Assembly (NCBI GenBank): GCA_002270565.1
Contig: NQMI01000084.1
Location: 120,983-184,982, forward strand
Direction: 5' to 3'
DNA: 64,000 bases
Source: Stenocarpella maydis
Taxonomy: Eukaryota; Ascomycota; Sordariomycetes; Diaporthales; Diaporthaceae
Shown one piece after another: positions 42,000 to 51,606 of this stretch (positions are counted from its first letter, which is position 1; every line of letters begins with the position of its first letter). The position numbers and the translations under genes were made by a program. The notes beneath the pieces are model-generated. The model was given only the letters and a program-made list of their open reading frames with translations, ran no database searches and had not been told where the DNA came from.

Positions 42000-43963
42000 C
42001 CCCGCCCAATCTGCTCCTGCTCCTCTCGTGTCCCTGCCATGCGTCCCATAATATCTTTCCTTCGTCTTCTTTTGAATCTCTAGCTCTGCACTGGGTGCCA
42101 CCTTGCACCCCGCACAGATCAGACGACTAGTACGGTGGACAACGGACAACGGTCAGGACAGACAGGCAGGCCTTGCTTCCATTCTTCCTTGGTCTTCTCT
42201 CATCCTGACAGTCCCGCTGCAGTGCCTGTCTGTGCTGCCTGCCAAGCAGTCCCACACTAGACACGTCCACGCTCGCTCAACTCGCACCCACGTACAACCT
42301 CACCTTAACCTCTCCCACCATCCTCGGACCTATCCTATCCTGTCCTCATGCGCCGGCCCTCCCAACCAAAAATAAAAAAATAAGAAAAAAAAATTGAAAA
42401 AATACCACCGATATTTTTGCCACGCCACACACACGCGCGCACACACACGCACACACACGCACAGAGCTGGGCAGCCGCTGTGCGCTTGTGGGAGGGAAGG
42501 AAGTACTCGTATACTGTCCACATACTTGGTTAATTGTCTGCCTATCTATCTGCCCTTGCACGCCTCGCTGCACCAAACACAGTCGCTATAGTACCCTCGC
42601 TGTCGCCATTTCCTCGCGCACCAATTCAGCTTCGTTCAAAATCCAGGACCAACCTACAGACAGTTACGCACCGGCTAGCTCGAGCCAATTTGTCCTCGAC
42701 GACGTCAGCCAAATACGCTCGTTACCACCTTGCTTTCAGGGCTTGCTGGGATACCGCACCGGTACCTCTGGACCTTTATTATTACACCGTTGATCCTGAC
42801 CACTGCACGCTGCCAATTCGTCCCAGGAAACAAGAGGGGCGAGCCCACAAGCTACCCAGGTACTCAGGTACGCCAGGGCGCGACACTCTGATAAGGTGAG
42901 CACCACTGCGCAGACAGGACTTCCTGGTCCTCCGATCCTCACCCCCCCCCCGACACAGCCCAAGCCTGCGAGAGCGGCCTATCAGCTCCTGAACCGTACC
43001 CTTCCTCCCAGGGCAAAACCTGAATACATCGGCAATCCCAGCCCCTCCGAGTCTGATCCCGCCAGCCCAGTCCACCCTCCCACCTACCTACCCACTCACT
43101 GCCTACCTGCTCTACTCGCTCAGTTACTACTTCTGCTCTACATTGCTCTGCTCTGCCTCTCTGCCTCTTCACTTTTATTCTCCGCTTGCTTGGCCCTGTC
43201 CTTTCCTGGTCACTTCCACATGAGAAGCAGGAGGCAACCAGTAGCAACTGGCAATCGACCCATCCCATCCCAATACTAACATCATCTCTTCTCTCTCAGG
43301 CGCTGTCCAACGCTTGCCACTCGTTCAAGTCGCCTTTCGTTTCTTTTCCTGTTGCGCGCCATCGAGCCACGGCTTCATTGCTGCACCGTCCTTGCTCTAG
43401 TGCCACCGGCCTTGTCCTATCTGCGCCACCCATCGCCCGCAAGATCCGCACGCACCCTTCGTGCGTCCATACCTTAAAGTGACCCATCGCTCGTTCACCA
43501 CCGCACAACCCGTCACGAAACCCGCGTGCCGAATGGGGTCTGCGTCTACCGAGGCTGCCCCGTCACAATAACCATCACCTAAGCCTCCACGTCCGACCGA
43601 CGCCATCTGGATACAGCCTGTGGTGGAAGAGGGAGAACCAACCAAGGAGGCATACACAAGGCTGCGGCGCGGATACCTGGGGACCGGCCACCAGAATCGT
43701 GAGACGCCCCGGCAAGCACAACAGTCGCCAGAGCACATCCGAACGGCCCACCCAAGTCCAGCCACAGCCCACTTGGCAAGGGAGGTGCAGGACCTCGCGT
43801 CTTCCCCTCGTGGTACCGGGCTACTTCCAAAGCGGCAAACCTTCCGTCTTGCTGATCGCGAGCTCTGCATACCAGCCCTGGACCAAGCCCCCTCGCTCAG
43901 CTGTGCAACTGCACCCTCGAATCTCGGCCTCTCGCTAGGCCAATTGCGAAAGCGCCGCTAACC
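42000..43963 (+). promoter_or_regulatory. CT/CA-rich presumed leader and promoter of the KPR-like gene
   Basis: About 2 kb of strongly pyrimidine-biased sequence leads up to the ATG at 43964. It includes a (CA)n run at 42426-42464, CCTACCTACC-type runs near 43080 and many short upstream ORFs (e.g. 42534-42899 and 42896-43279). Pyrimidine-rich tracts of this kind are typical of promoters and 5' leaders in filamentous ascomycetes. Transcription start and any leader introns cannot be placed from sequence. Confidence 0.4.
42426..42464. repeat. (CA)n microsatellite with CG interruptions
   Basis: Alternating CA dinucleotides with a few CG units. It is close to an A-rich run at 42370-42402. Confidence 0.85.
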
Positions 43964-46827
43964 ATGGCTCCCGCAACGCCCCGTCTCAAGATATTATCAG
44001 GTGCGTTGACCTCGATCCCCTCGTGCCTTATGTGCGCTGCATCTGCTGTCTGTGTTGCGCCGCCGCCGCCGTCGTGCATTCACTTCCTCTCACAAGTGCG
44101 ACACTGCATTCTTCGGGCTCCGTGGGCCACTTTCTTCCCTTGAACTAGCACCCCTTCCTGCCGCTTCAATGCCGCGTTCCTCCTAATCCCCACTCCCGCA
44201 CACTCGTTCTTGGTCCCCAGTTTCCTCCCTGGGGAGTCCGGTCCTCAACCGCGCCCGGTTGACGTCCTCGACATGGATGATCTGGAGCTGATGAACATCA
44301 TAACAGTGGGTGGCAACGCCGTCTCTGCTTTCCTGTCCTGGAGGTTACAGGCAACCAACGCCTGCGACGTCACCCTCGTGTGGAAGTCCGGCTACGACCA
44401 TGTAGCCCAGTATGGCATCTCTTTCAAGTAAGCTGCACCCTACTCCGCGAGCCAGAAACTGGCCCTGTCCTAACAGCTTTCTCAGGTCACAAGTCTTTGG
44501 CAATGAGCGGTTCAAGCCACGCCGGGGTATGTGAAAATAATACCGTGTTGCCTTTGTCCCTCTCCTGAAGACCACGTACTGACTGCTGTTGTCAATAGTG
44601 GTCAAATCTCCCGAAGAAGCGGCCAGCCGCAAGGAGGGCCACTTCGACTACGTCGTCCTCTGTGTGAAAGCGCTACCTGATGTGTACGATCTGGCCTCTG
44701 TGATCGATTCAGTGGTTGTCCCCCAACATACCTGTATCCTAGTAAATACCACCAACGCCATAGGCGTCGAGGCAGCCATCGAGGAGCGGTACCCTACAAA
44801 CGTTGTTCTTTCCCTGGTCGCCGGCGCGGACCTCATACAACTTGGCCAAAGCGAGTTTGAGCACAAGGGGTCAACAGAAGTTTGGATCGGACCGGCCAAG
44901 AGGAACAGTCAGATCCCCGCGACCATACAGGACGACATGTCATCGGCTCTTGCCATGACTCTAAGCACAGGCCAGGTTGATGCTAAGGTGTCGCCCAACA
45001 TCCGGCAACACCAGTACGAACGCGTAATAGGGTCAGTTTGTCTGTTCCCCGTGGCTATATAGTGCTCCAGCTAATGGTCTTCCCAGCCCCATTGCTTTCC
45101 ATCCTACCAGCGTGCTCTTCGAGACCGCGAGCTACTCTGAACTCCTGGCCAAGCCTGCCGTCAAGACAGTTGTGCTTGGTGTGATTGAGGAATTACTTGA
45201 GCTGGCTGACGCCCAGGGCTGCAAGTTTGACGCCGATTACAAACAGAAGGTCGTGGACGACATGCTGAAGCAAACCGGCGCAGAGAGCATAATGTGGCAG
45301 GATTACCAAGCTCGACGGCCTATGGAAGTCGAAACTTATCTAGGCTCTCCTGTGAAGCTTGCAAAGGAGGCCGGCGTCAAAGTGCCTCGGATTGAGACCT
45401 TGTACGCGATGCTGCACCACATGAATATTGTCAACCGAAGCCGACCGAAGGTGGACACTGTCGCAGCAGCAGGGCCGCCACCTCCATCTGGTTCGCCCAC
45501 ATCTATGGCCTTCCCATCACCAATGCCTTCTCGCATGTCGATGCAACCGCCGCCTCGCGGAATGCCGCCCAATGGCATCCCCAATGGAAACGGCATGCCA
45601 GGCCGGCCCCGGCCTCGAGGTGCTTCACAGCTAGGACAGGCCCCGGGCATCCGTCGTCCTTCGTCGAATGCTGGACCCCCTAATGGATATGGACGACCGC
45701 CGATGAACGGGCCGAATGGATACCCTCGCCAACCATCCAGGCGGGGGTCGATGGACGGCACCGACCTGGAAGAGTTCAGCCACCTCGTGCTTTATGACGA
45801 TATTCCCGAAGGAGGGGAAGGACACCTTGACCAGTCCGACCTGGCGGTCAGGGAACGCGAGCTGCAGTTAAGGCAGCGTGAGTTGGCCCTGAGGGAGCAA
45901 GAGATGAGGATGAGACGAGGCCCAGGCCCAGGCCCAGGCCCAGGCCCGGGTCCGATGGGGCCGCCGATTGGAGGGAGGCGCGGGCCACCGCCCCGGATGG
46001 TGAATGGTGGAATGTACGACGACGACGACGATGACGAAGGTGACTACTTCGACCCAAATTCAGGTCCGCCGGTACCCATGATCGATCCCGACAATTTTGA
46101 CATGATGAGCGTTACCTCTCGGAAGAATCGGCAACATGGACATAAGACTTCGGCTGCCCAGTTCCGCAAAAACCCGGAGCTGGACGCAATGCCGCCTGCC
46201 AGGGGAAATCGATTCCGACCGAACTTTGGCAGGAACCGCTCGAGCCAAATAGTCACTGGGGGCCCCAACTTGCGGGAGAATCTGCTGGAGGATCCCCTCA
46301 TGGGACTCACGTCCAACAGATACGGTGCCGTCGACCGGAGTGCGATGCACCAGGAATCGAGGGCGAATTCAATGACATCTCAGCGCATGGATGACATGGG
46401 TTGGGGCCCTGGTGGAGGAATGGGCGGTCCAATGGCTATGGGCATGAACGGAGCGTTTCCTCGACGAGCGAGTCAATCACCTGGATATGCTCCGTCTATG
46501 AGAGGAGGTAACGGCAGGCCCTCACCACCCAACGGCCCTGGGCCCGGCGGTCCTGGCGCAAATGGCAGACCGTCACCGCCAAATGGGGTCCGTCAGCCAA
46601 CACCACAGTATCCTCCAGGCCAAGGCAATACTGTTGCACCGCAACAAGTCGAACAGCACGCAGGGGTGAGCAACCTGAACCCGCCCAACAAGGGCAAGAA
46701 TGTGCCTAGTCTGACCGGGAGTGCGAGCGCCAGCGCGGGCAGTGGTGAATCCACCAATCTCGACACACCATCCGCACACAGCAGCCAAAGTAGCCTTGGG
46801 CCCCGCCCTACGATTGCAGCACGCTAG
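43964..46827 (+). CDS. Ketopantoate-reductase-like (ApbA/PanE) protein with low-complexity tail
   Basis: Five exons: 43964-44000, 44307-44427, 44486-44526, 44599-45031 and 45087-46827. Introns are 306, 58, 72 and 55 nt. Spliced length is 2,373 nt, 790 aa. Residues 9-20 (KILSVGGNAVSA) form a Rossmann nucleotide-binding loop. VVLCVKAL with Lys90 and the NTTNAIG segment with Asn119 match conserved KPR positions. ApbA_C-like helices cover about 212-330, including the family segment S-I-M-W-Q-D followed by RPMEVE. The motif around the catalytic lysine of E. coli KPR (KLxxNCxINP) reads ERVIGPIAFHP here, with Arg208 and Pro212, so classical pantoate synthesis is doubtful. Residues about 345-790 are Pro/Gly/Met-rich and presumably disordered, with a Gly-Pro repeat encoded from about 45918 to 45950 and an Asp/Glu run near 46018. 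Start has context ACCATGG; exon 1 is tiny and inferred. Function unknown; NAD(P) binding is the safest call. Confidence 0.88.
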
Positions 46828-47327
46828 GGGCGTCGCATTCCTGGCTATGGCCTTTTGAGTCGCACACAGGGGCGGCTGCGATATCCGAGCATATCGACAC
46901 TACGGGATTCAAGTATCAGATCGGTCTCTACCAGAGACGTTGACTGATCAGCCGCTCTGCATTATTCATCCCGAGCTACATTGGCGTTGCCCATACGGCG
47001 CCCCGGGGGAGAGACCACCTCCAGACGCCGCGTCGGGCCAAGAGCTGTTTCTTCTCTGCAACAATCTGCTGCTACTTAGCCGCTTGCCTATAATGAATGG
47101 TCTGAGGCGATGAACAAATGCACACGAACACATAGACAGGGGCGTTTGAGGCGAACGGGAAGGAGACACGTCAGAATCCACGGTCTCCAATCCTGGGGGG
47201 AAACGGAGGGCTTGCGATACAAAAAAGACGACCGCACAAAGTCAACAACATAATATTAGTGGACGAGATCCCAGGGACGAAGCCCCCGAGAAGGGATCCA
47301 AGAGTACATAGGGCATCTGGCAGGCGC

Positions 47328-47345
47328 GGCACGGCACGGCACGGC
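47328..47345. repeat. (GGCAC)n short tandem repeat
   Basis: About 3.5 copies of a 5-bp unit. Confidence 0.8.
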
Positions 47346-48840
47346 GGTGAAAGACAGCATATCACAACATACTTATTTTATTTCTGGTAATACAGCAATC
47401 AACACTTTGGAATCCTGGTTCGGCCTCTTCTTCGTCCACATTCCCTCTCGCCGCCGTCCGCCCGCCGCCTGCCGTTCACCTGCCAGCCTGGCTGGTTCGA
47501 GGACGCCGAGGACACCGAGGACGGCCAAGGGGGGAGACTCGGCATGAAGGACAAAGAGGTGGGTGCTCATAGGAGCGTACAGAGTATTGCAGGTGGTCGG
47601 GCCGTTGGGGAAAGTGTGCAGGAGGAACAAGCCCTCGGATGGGAAAGCATTGCAGGAAGGCGAGATATGATCTGCTTCTGTATAAACAACAATCGTGGAA
47701 GTCAAAGCCCACATTTTCTCCAGCGTCACTCCTTGAGTTTTCCTTGTCACATCTCTACTTTTGCATTTTCCTTGTCCATCTGATCTTGTTTCCTGTCCGG
47801 AAAAGTTTGCATTCTTCCACCAAAGCAAACGACTTACTACATGTACTGGAGGTCTCATTATCTTTCTTCCTGTTTCATTTGTTAGGGTTACCACTTGGGG
47901 ATATCAATCTGCTCTGCGATGAACAAGAGGGCGTATGGGTGGGAAGGTGCATTCATGGGGCGTGGTATGGTGGTAGTGAGGACCGAATCCGAGCCCTCGT
48001 CCTCCTCCTTCCCCGGCAATTGGGAGGGAATCATGAAATCATAGACTCATGTGGTTCAGTTTCGTCTCTCTGCTATCGCGGAATTTCCTCACTGGATCTC
48101 GCTGGGCGTTGGTGTACGTGCTGCCGTGAGGGGAAACCATTGTCGTGTTGGGGGCGGGCAGCGGTTGCGGGCCGGCTAGCTCGTGTTGACGCGTTGTCGT
48201 TGGTGGTTCCTTGACTTTTGAGAGGGCTGTTCTGGGGCGTACTGCCTCAGCTATCTAATGTCTATGACGGTAATACATCCTCGAGGGACGAATGGGTGGT
48301 CTGATCAATATGTCTACAAGGCAGGACAAGGGGACATGATTGTATCGCGCTAGGGCGGATTCATCTCTTGTCGATGGCAGCACAGGAACTTGGTCGCTCT
48401 TGTCCTGGGAGCCGGCTGTGAGAGTCGGCGCAAGGAGGGTATAGATAATTATTGAAGCAAATAAGAGATTGTATCGCGTGTGTTCTGCCTATCACAGTGA
48501 GATTCTCTCCGTCTCTCTCCTAACTTGGCTGGTCTCATGGCCTCTCAAGTTACGATATAGATGGTACTGGCCCATTTACTCAGTAGTTTCCCACCTCGCG
48601 TTGTCTCTCATGGGACGTCGTACCGGCACTCCTGTAACACGGCATGCTCGGGGCGCTCGGGGCGGTCCAGCCATGCCAACCAGCCTACCTAGCTCCCGGA
48701 AGATCGGTTGGCAACATACAGTACATGCCTACCTGCCTACGTAACGGACTCACACCCTCGCCCCTACGCTTCCACGCACTCGCCAGTGGTCATGTCTTGC
48801 GTCTCGGGTCACACGGCAGCGGAGAGATGGCGTGGCGGTT

Positions 48841-48905
48841 CTCTCTTTCTCTCTCTCTCTCTCTTTCTCTCTCTGTCTGTCTCTGTCTCTGTCTCTGTCT
48901 CTCTG
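48841..48905. repeat. (TC)n / (TCTG)n simple repeat
   Basis: A 65-nt run of TC dinucleotides that passes into TCTG units on its right side. Confidence 0.9.
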
Positions 48906-49300
48906 TGCGGGTATGCGCGTTATGGCGGGCGGACGGGAAGAGAGGCGCTGAATGAGGGTTGACATGCACGCGGTTGTATGGTTGTGCGATGCACACTACT
49001 TCCGAGACGCGTGTGTCTGGTTGCCCGCCCGGAGTGGCACATGGGCAATATTTTCCTATTGTGTACTTTTGAAGAGGGCTCGCACTGTTTTCCATGGTCT
49101 CTGGCACCCCTCGAGGTTGCGTCGTCCAGAGAGGGGGGGGGGTTCGAGGCTCCGAGTTCCCCCTTTGCTTAAAGCAAGCGTTGCCTTGTATAACTCCTGA
49201 TGACCGCATAAGCGCCGATTCACTTTGCGTGTTGGTGGCGGTGGAATGCCCGCCATTAAATTAGGGCGCAGGTTGCCCGACTCGGCAGGTACAGAGAGGG

Positions 49301-49310
49301 TACCTAGGTA
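49301..49310. repeat. Dispersed palindrome TACCTAGGTA, copy 5
   Basis: Perfect 10-bp palindrome, 280 bp upstream of the HSK3 start codon. Confidence 0.8.
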
Positions 49311-49590
49311 TGACCTACTCCTGTGCGTGTAGCGCTAGGATAGATTGGAAGGATGTTCATGAGGATGACAGGACGTCTGACCTGCAGGACCAGACGCAGG
49401 CAGCTGGCAGCAGATGGGAGCAGCCGGCGGTTGGTGGGGCACCCCTCGGCTGCAGCGCGTCACGTAAACACAGACTTCACGTATCGCAGCAACACCGCGT
49501 AAACGAGGCCAGCCCGACTGTTCTGTTTCGAGGCTTCCGAAACCAATCGTGCATGATCATTGACCCATCTTTCATCGAAATAAACCCACC

Positions 49591-49999
49591 ATGAACACAA
49601 ACGCCCAAAATTCACAGCGGCAATCGACGGCCACCTCGGGCAGCGCTCTCAAGCAGCGCCAGCTGGTACGAAAGACAGCCACATCCATGAGCGGGTGTTG
49701 ATGTGTGCATTTGGGTGAGGCTAACATCTCCTGTGTAGAACCAGCTCCATTCACAGCTCGCCCTGCTATCCAAAAACCTCTCCGACACTGAAAATCTGCT
49801 CCGCATGACCAGTGTCCAGGCGGAATGCATGCGGGGGCTCGGCAGCTGGCACGGTGGGCTGTAGGCTCTTTACCACTCCCCTTCTCCTCCTGCCTGCTAT
49901 TTTCTGACCAGATATTCTAGCTTCATGGCGGCGAGTAAGGTCCTCGGCGAGGAGTCTGTGAAGGAGCAGGCTCAGCAACAGGGCGGCAGGCAGAAGTGA
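49591..49999 (+). CDS. HSK3: DASH complex subunit Hsk3
   Basis: Small subunit of the fungus-specific DASH/Dam1 ring, which couples kinetochores to spindle microtubules. Three small exons: 49591-49665, 49739-49860 and 49921-49999. Introns are 73 and 60 nt. Spliced length is 276 nt, 91 aa. The conserved Hsk3 core follows a Ser/Thr/Gln-rich N-terminus of about 20 residues: KQRQL, then a helical stretch LHSQLALLSKNLSDTE, NLLRMTSVQAE and finally GLFMAASKVLGEE. Heptad-like Leu spacing fits the coiled-coil nature of the subunit. Each exon alone is under 45 codons, so ordinary ORF searches miss the gene. Start ATG has context CCACCATGA. It converges with RPR2, stop codons 268 bp apart. The family match is clear; exon borders are supported by the preserved frame. 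Confidence 0.93.
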
Positions 50000-50267
50000 T
50001 GGGCCGTTTGGGACATGTCATGTTGTCTATTCCACGTTGGGGGCTCCCAGCGACCGTGCTTCTATGGGCAGTCGCCGGTCATTTTTTGGGTGGAAGATGT
50101 GCTCCTCACACAGCTCAAGGCTGATAGGTCAGAGCAGATGAGGCTGAGCAGCAGCTCTATAGCTCGTCAGCGCCACAGCCTGGAAGAAGGCAGGCACCAT
50201 GCGGAGGCACGCAAACAGTTCTTTGGAGTGGGCGTTCGTCTTGAAGCGCAGCAGTTGGGCAGGCGTC

Positions 50268-50846
50268 TCAGGGATTTCCCTGTGGTTGAGGCTGTGGTTC
50301 GTCGGTAGCACCCTGCTTTGCTGCCTGCTCCGATGCATCTTCTTTGGCAATGCGCAGGGGCCTGCGCTTCTGCCTTGGTGCGTTGACGGGGTAGTGCTTC
50401 GCGTGGTGGCAGGTATGGCACATTATGACCAAGACGTCTGCCCAGGGCTTCTTGCCGCCTTTACTCGTGTTCTCGACGGCCGAGGTGCACGTCTGGCCCT
50501 CGATGAGCAGCGTGTCGCAGAATTTGCAGATGGTCCGCTTCACCCCCGGGCTGACTCGGATCTGAGACTTGAGGGAGACAGAGCGGAAGTCTGCAAGCAG
50601 CCTGTGAGACATATTCCGAGTCTGCTTGGCGGCCCTACGGTTCTTGTCTTCGTCGGGTCTAGTGGTATTGTCGCCGTCAACTTCCATATGCATATCAGGA
50701 TCCGTCGTGTTTTGTGGGGCAGCATGGTTGGGACCTTGGTTGTGGGTGGCAGATTCTGTTGCCAGGAACGATGCCGCTTGGTACATGAAGGAAAGACGGC
50801 AGTATAGGGTCTTGTTTGGAACCCCGGGTACCTTCTTTTTCGCCAT
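50268..50846 (-). CDS. RPR2: RNase P protein subunit Rpr2/Rpp21
   Basis: Zinc-ribbon protein subunit of nuclear RNase P, which removes 5' leaders from tRNA precursors. One exon of 579 nt, 192 aa. Start is the ATG at 50846 (context GTCATGGC); the frame is open further upstream, but that part lacks family features. The N-terminal helix (NKTLYCRLSFMYQAASFLA, residues 11-29) and residues 80-95 (SHRLLADFRSVSLKSQ) are the two conserved Rpr2 helices, here separated by an acidic insert at about 32-78. The zinc ribbon uses Cys107/Cys110 and Cys143/Cys146 (CKFC and CHTC). The C-terminus after 160 is basic, then Gln/Pro-rich. It is convergent with HSK3 and divergent from SUB2, 760 bp between start codons. 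The related Snm1 of RNase MRP is an alternative, but the helix motifs favour Rpr2. Confidence 0.9.
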   Translation of the reverse strand: MAKKKVPGVPNKTLYCRLSFMYQAASFLATESATHNQGPNHAAPQNTTDPDMHMEVDGDNTTRPDEDKNRRAAKQTRNMSHRLLADFRSVSLKSQIRVSPGVKRTICKFCDTLLIEGQTCTSAVENTSKGGKKPWADVLVIMCHTCHHAKHYPVNAPRQKRRPLRIAKEDASEQAAKQGATDEPQPQPQGNP

Positions 50847-51606
50847 GACTAGAATAGGTGTCAGGATACCCGATGCACACGATCGGAAGACTGTTTTCTG
50901 TGGTGGCAGGCGGGGGGTATTGATATGATGTGTATGGGCTTGAGCGCTCTGGGAAGACTGCTTGCGAGTGTGGCTTGTTGAGTCAAGGAACAGCAAAACA
51001 ATCGAAGGACAGACTGTGAGCTTGTTGTTTTGTGTGTGAGTGGCACTTCCGAATACTTTCCGACGTCGGTCCAACTGCTGGTGGTCTCTCCTAATAATAA
51101 GCGGCTCGCCAGCTCCTGCTGCAAGCAGCCTTACGAGGTACGAGTTACGCTGCTCCGTACCATGACTAAGCCCCACAAATTGCGGCCCGTGCAAGAGTGG
51201 GGCAGCTGACTGGATTGAGCCTAGGCCGTTGGAAAGGCAACCACTGGGGCGATGCAGTCAGCCAGCCAGCCAGCAAGCAAGCTGCTGTCAACTTCAGTCC
51301 GCCTGGCCTGAGCTTTCCTTTCACTCAGGTTCCTGCTTCCAGTACCTGCCTGCGTCTTTTCCCCCTCGCACGGCCTGCCAACCTCAACCCTTCCTCTTTC
51401 CACTCCACAAACAACCACCCAACCAACCCTCCAACCCTTCTCAGAAGCCCTTTGTCTGCCGCCTGCGCATTGACAAACCCTTTTCTTCCTTCTCCTGTCG
51501 GTTGCGTTTCTGTACTCCTTCTTCTCTTTACCCGCCTGCGTGACCCGCCTGGCCGCGCGCGTTTCTGAGCTTTGCAGACCACACCAACAACCCATCAACC
51601 ACCACA
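50847..51606. promoter_or_regulatory. Divergent RPR2/SUB2 promoter region with CT-rich SUB2 leader
   Basis: 760 bp separate the two start codons. The part from about 51290 to 51540 is rich in CCTT/CTTC on the + strand, as expected for the leader of a highly expressed fungal gene. The sequence before the SUB2 ATG (CCACCACA) is a good start context. The apparent frames 51197-51568 (+) and 51221-51607 (-) are products of this composition. Confidence 0.5.

Larger units (their letters stand above)
34141..43963. other. 9.8-kb stretch without a recognised gene
   Basis: No recognisable family, tRNA or rRNA. Several frames of 100-250 codons exist (38883-39464 and 40262-41002 on the minus strand; 37984-38280 on the plus strand) but have no domains, consistent intron borders or conserved motifs that I recognise. 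The segment before 36 kb should contain the SMC5 3' flank. From about 42.0 kb onward the + strand becomes strongly C/T- and C/A-rich, as in fungal transcript leaders, ahead of the gene starting at 43964. Confidence 0.5.
46828..49590. other. Intergenic stretch, no gene recognised
   Basis: 2.8 kb between the KPR-like gene and HSK3. The open frames (47373-47894 on the minus strand, 47639-48214 on the plus strand) show no domain. It holds a (GGCAC)n run, a TC/TG-rich simple repeat and one TACCTAGGTA copy. A small C-rich leader precedes HSK3. Confidence 0.5.

Noticed and set aside
50847..51194. Upstream extension of the RPR2 frame to 308 codons
   Set aside because: The extension is chance-like in composition and lies in the shared promoter region; the family N-terminus starts at the ATG at 50846.
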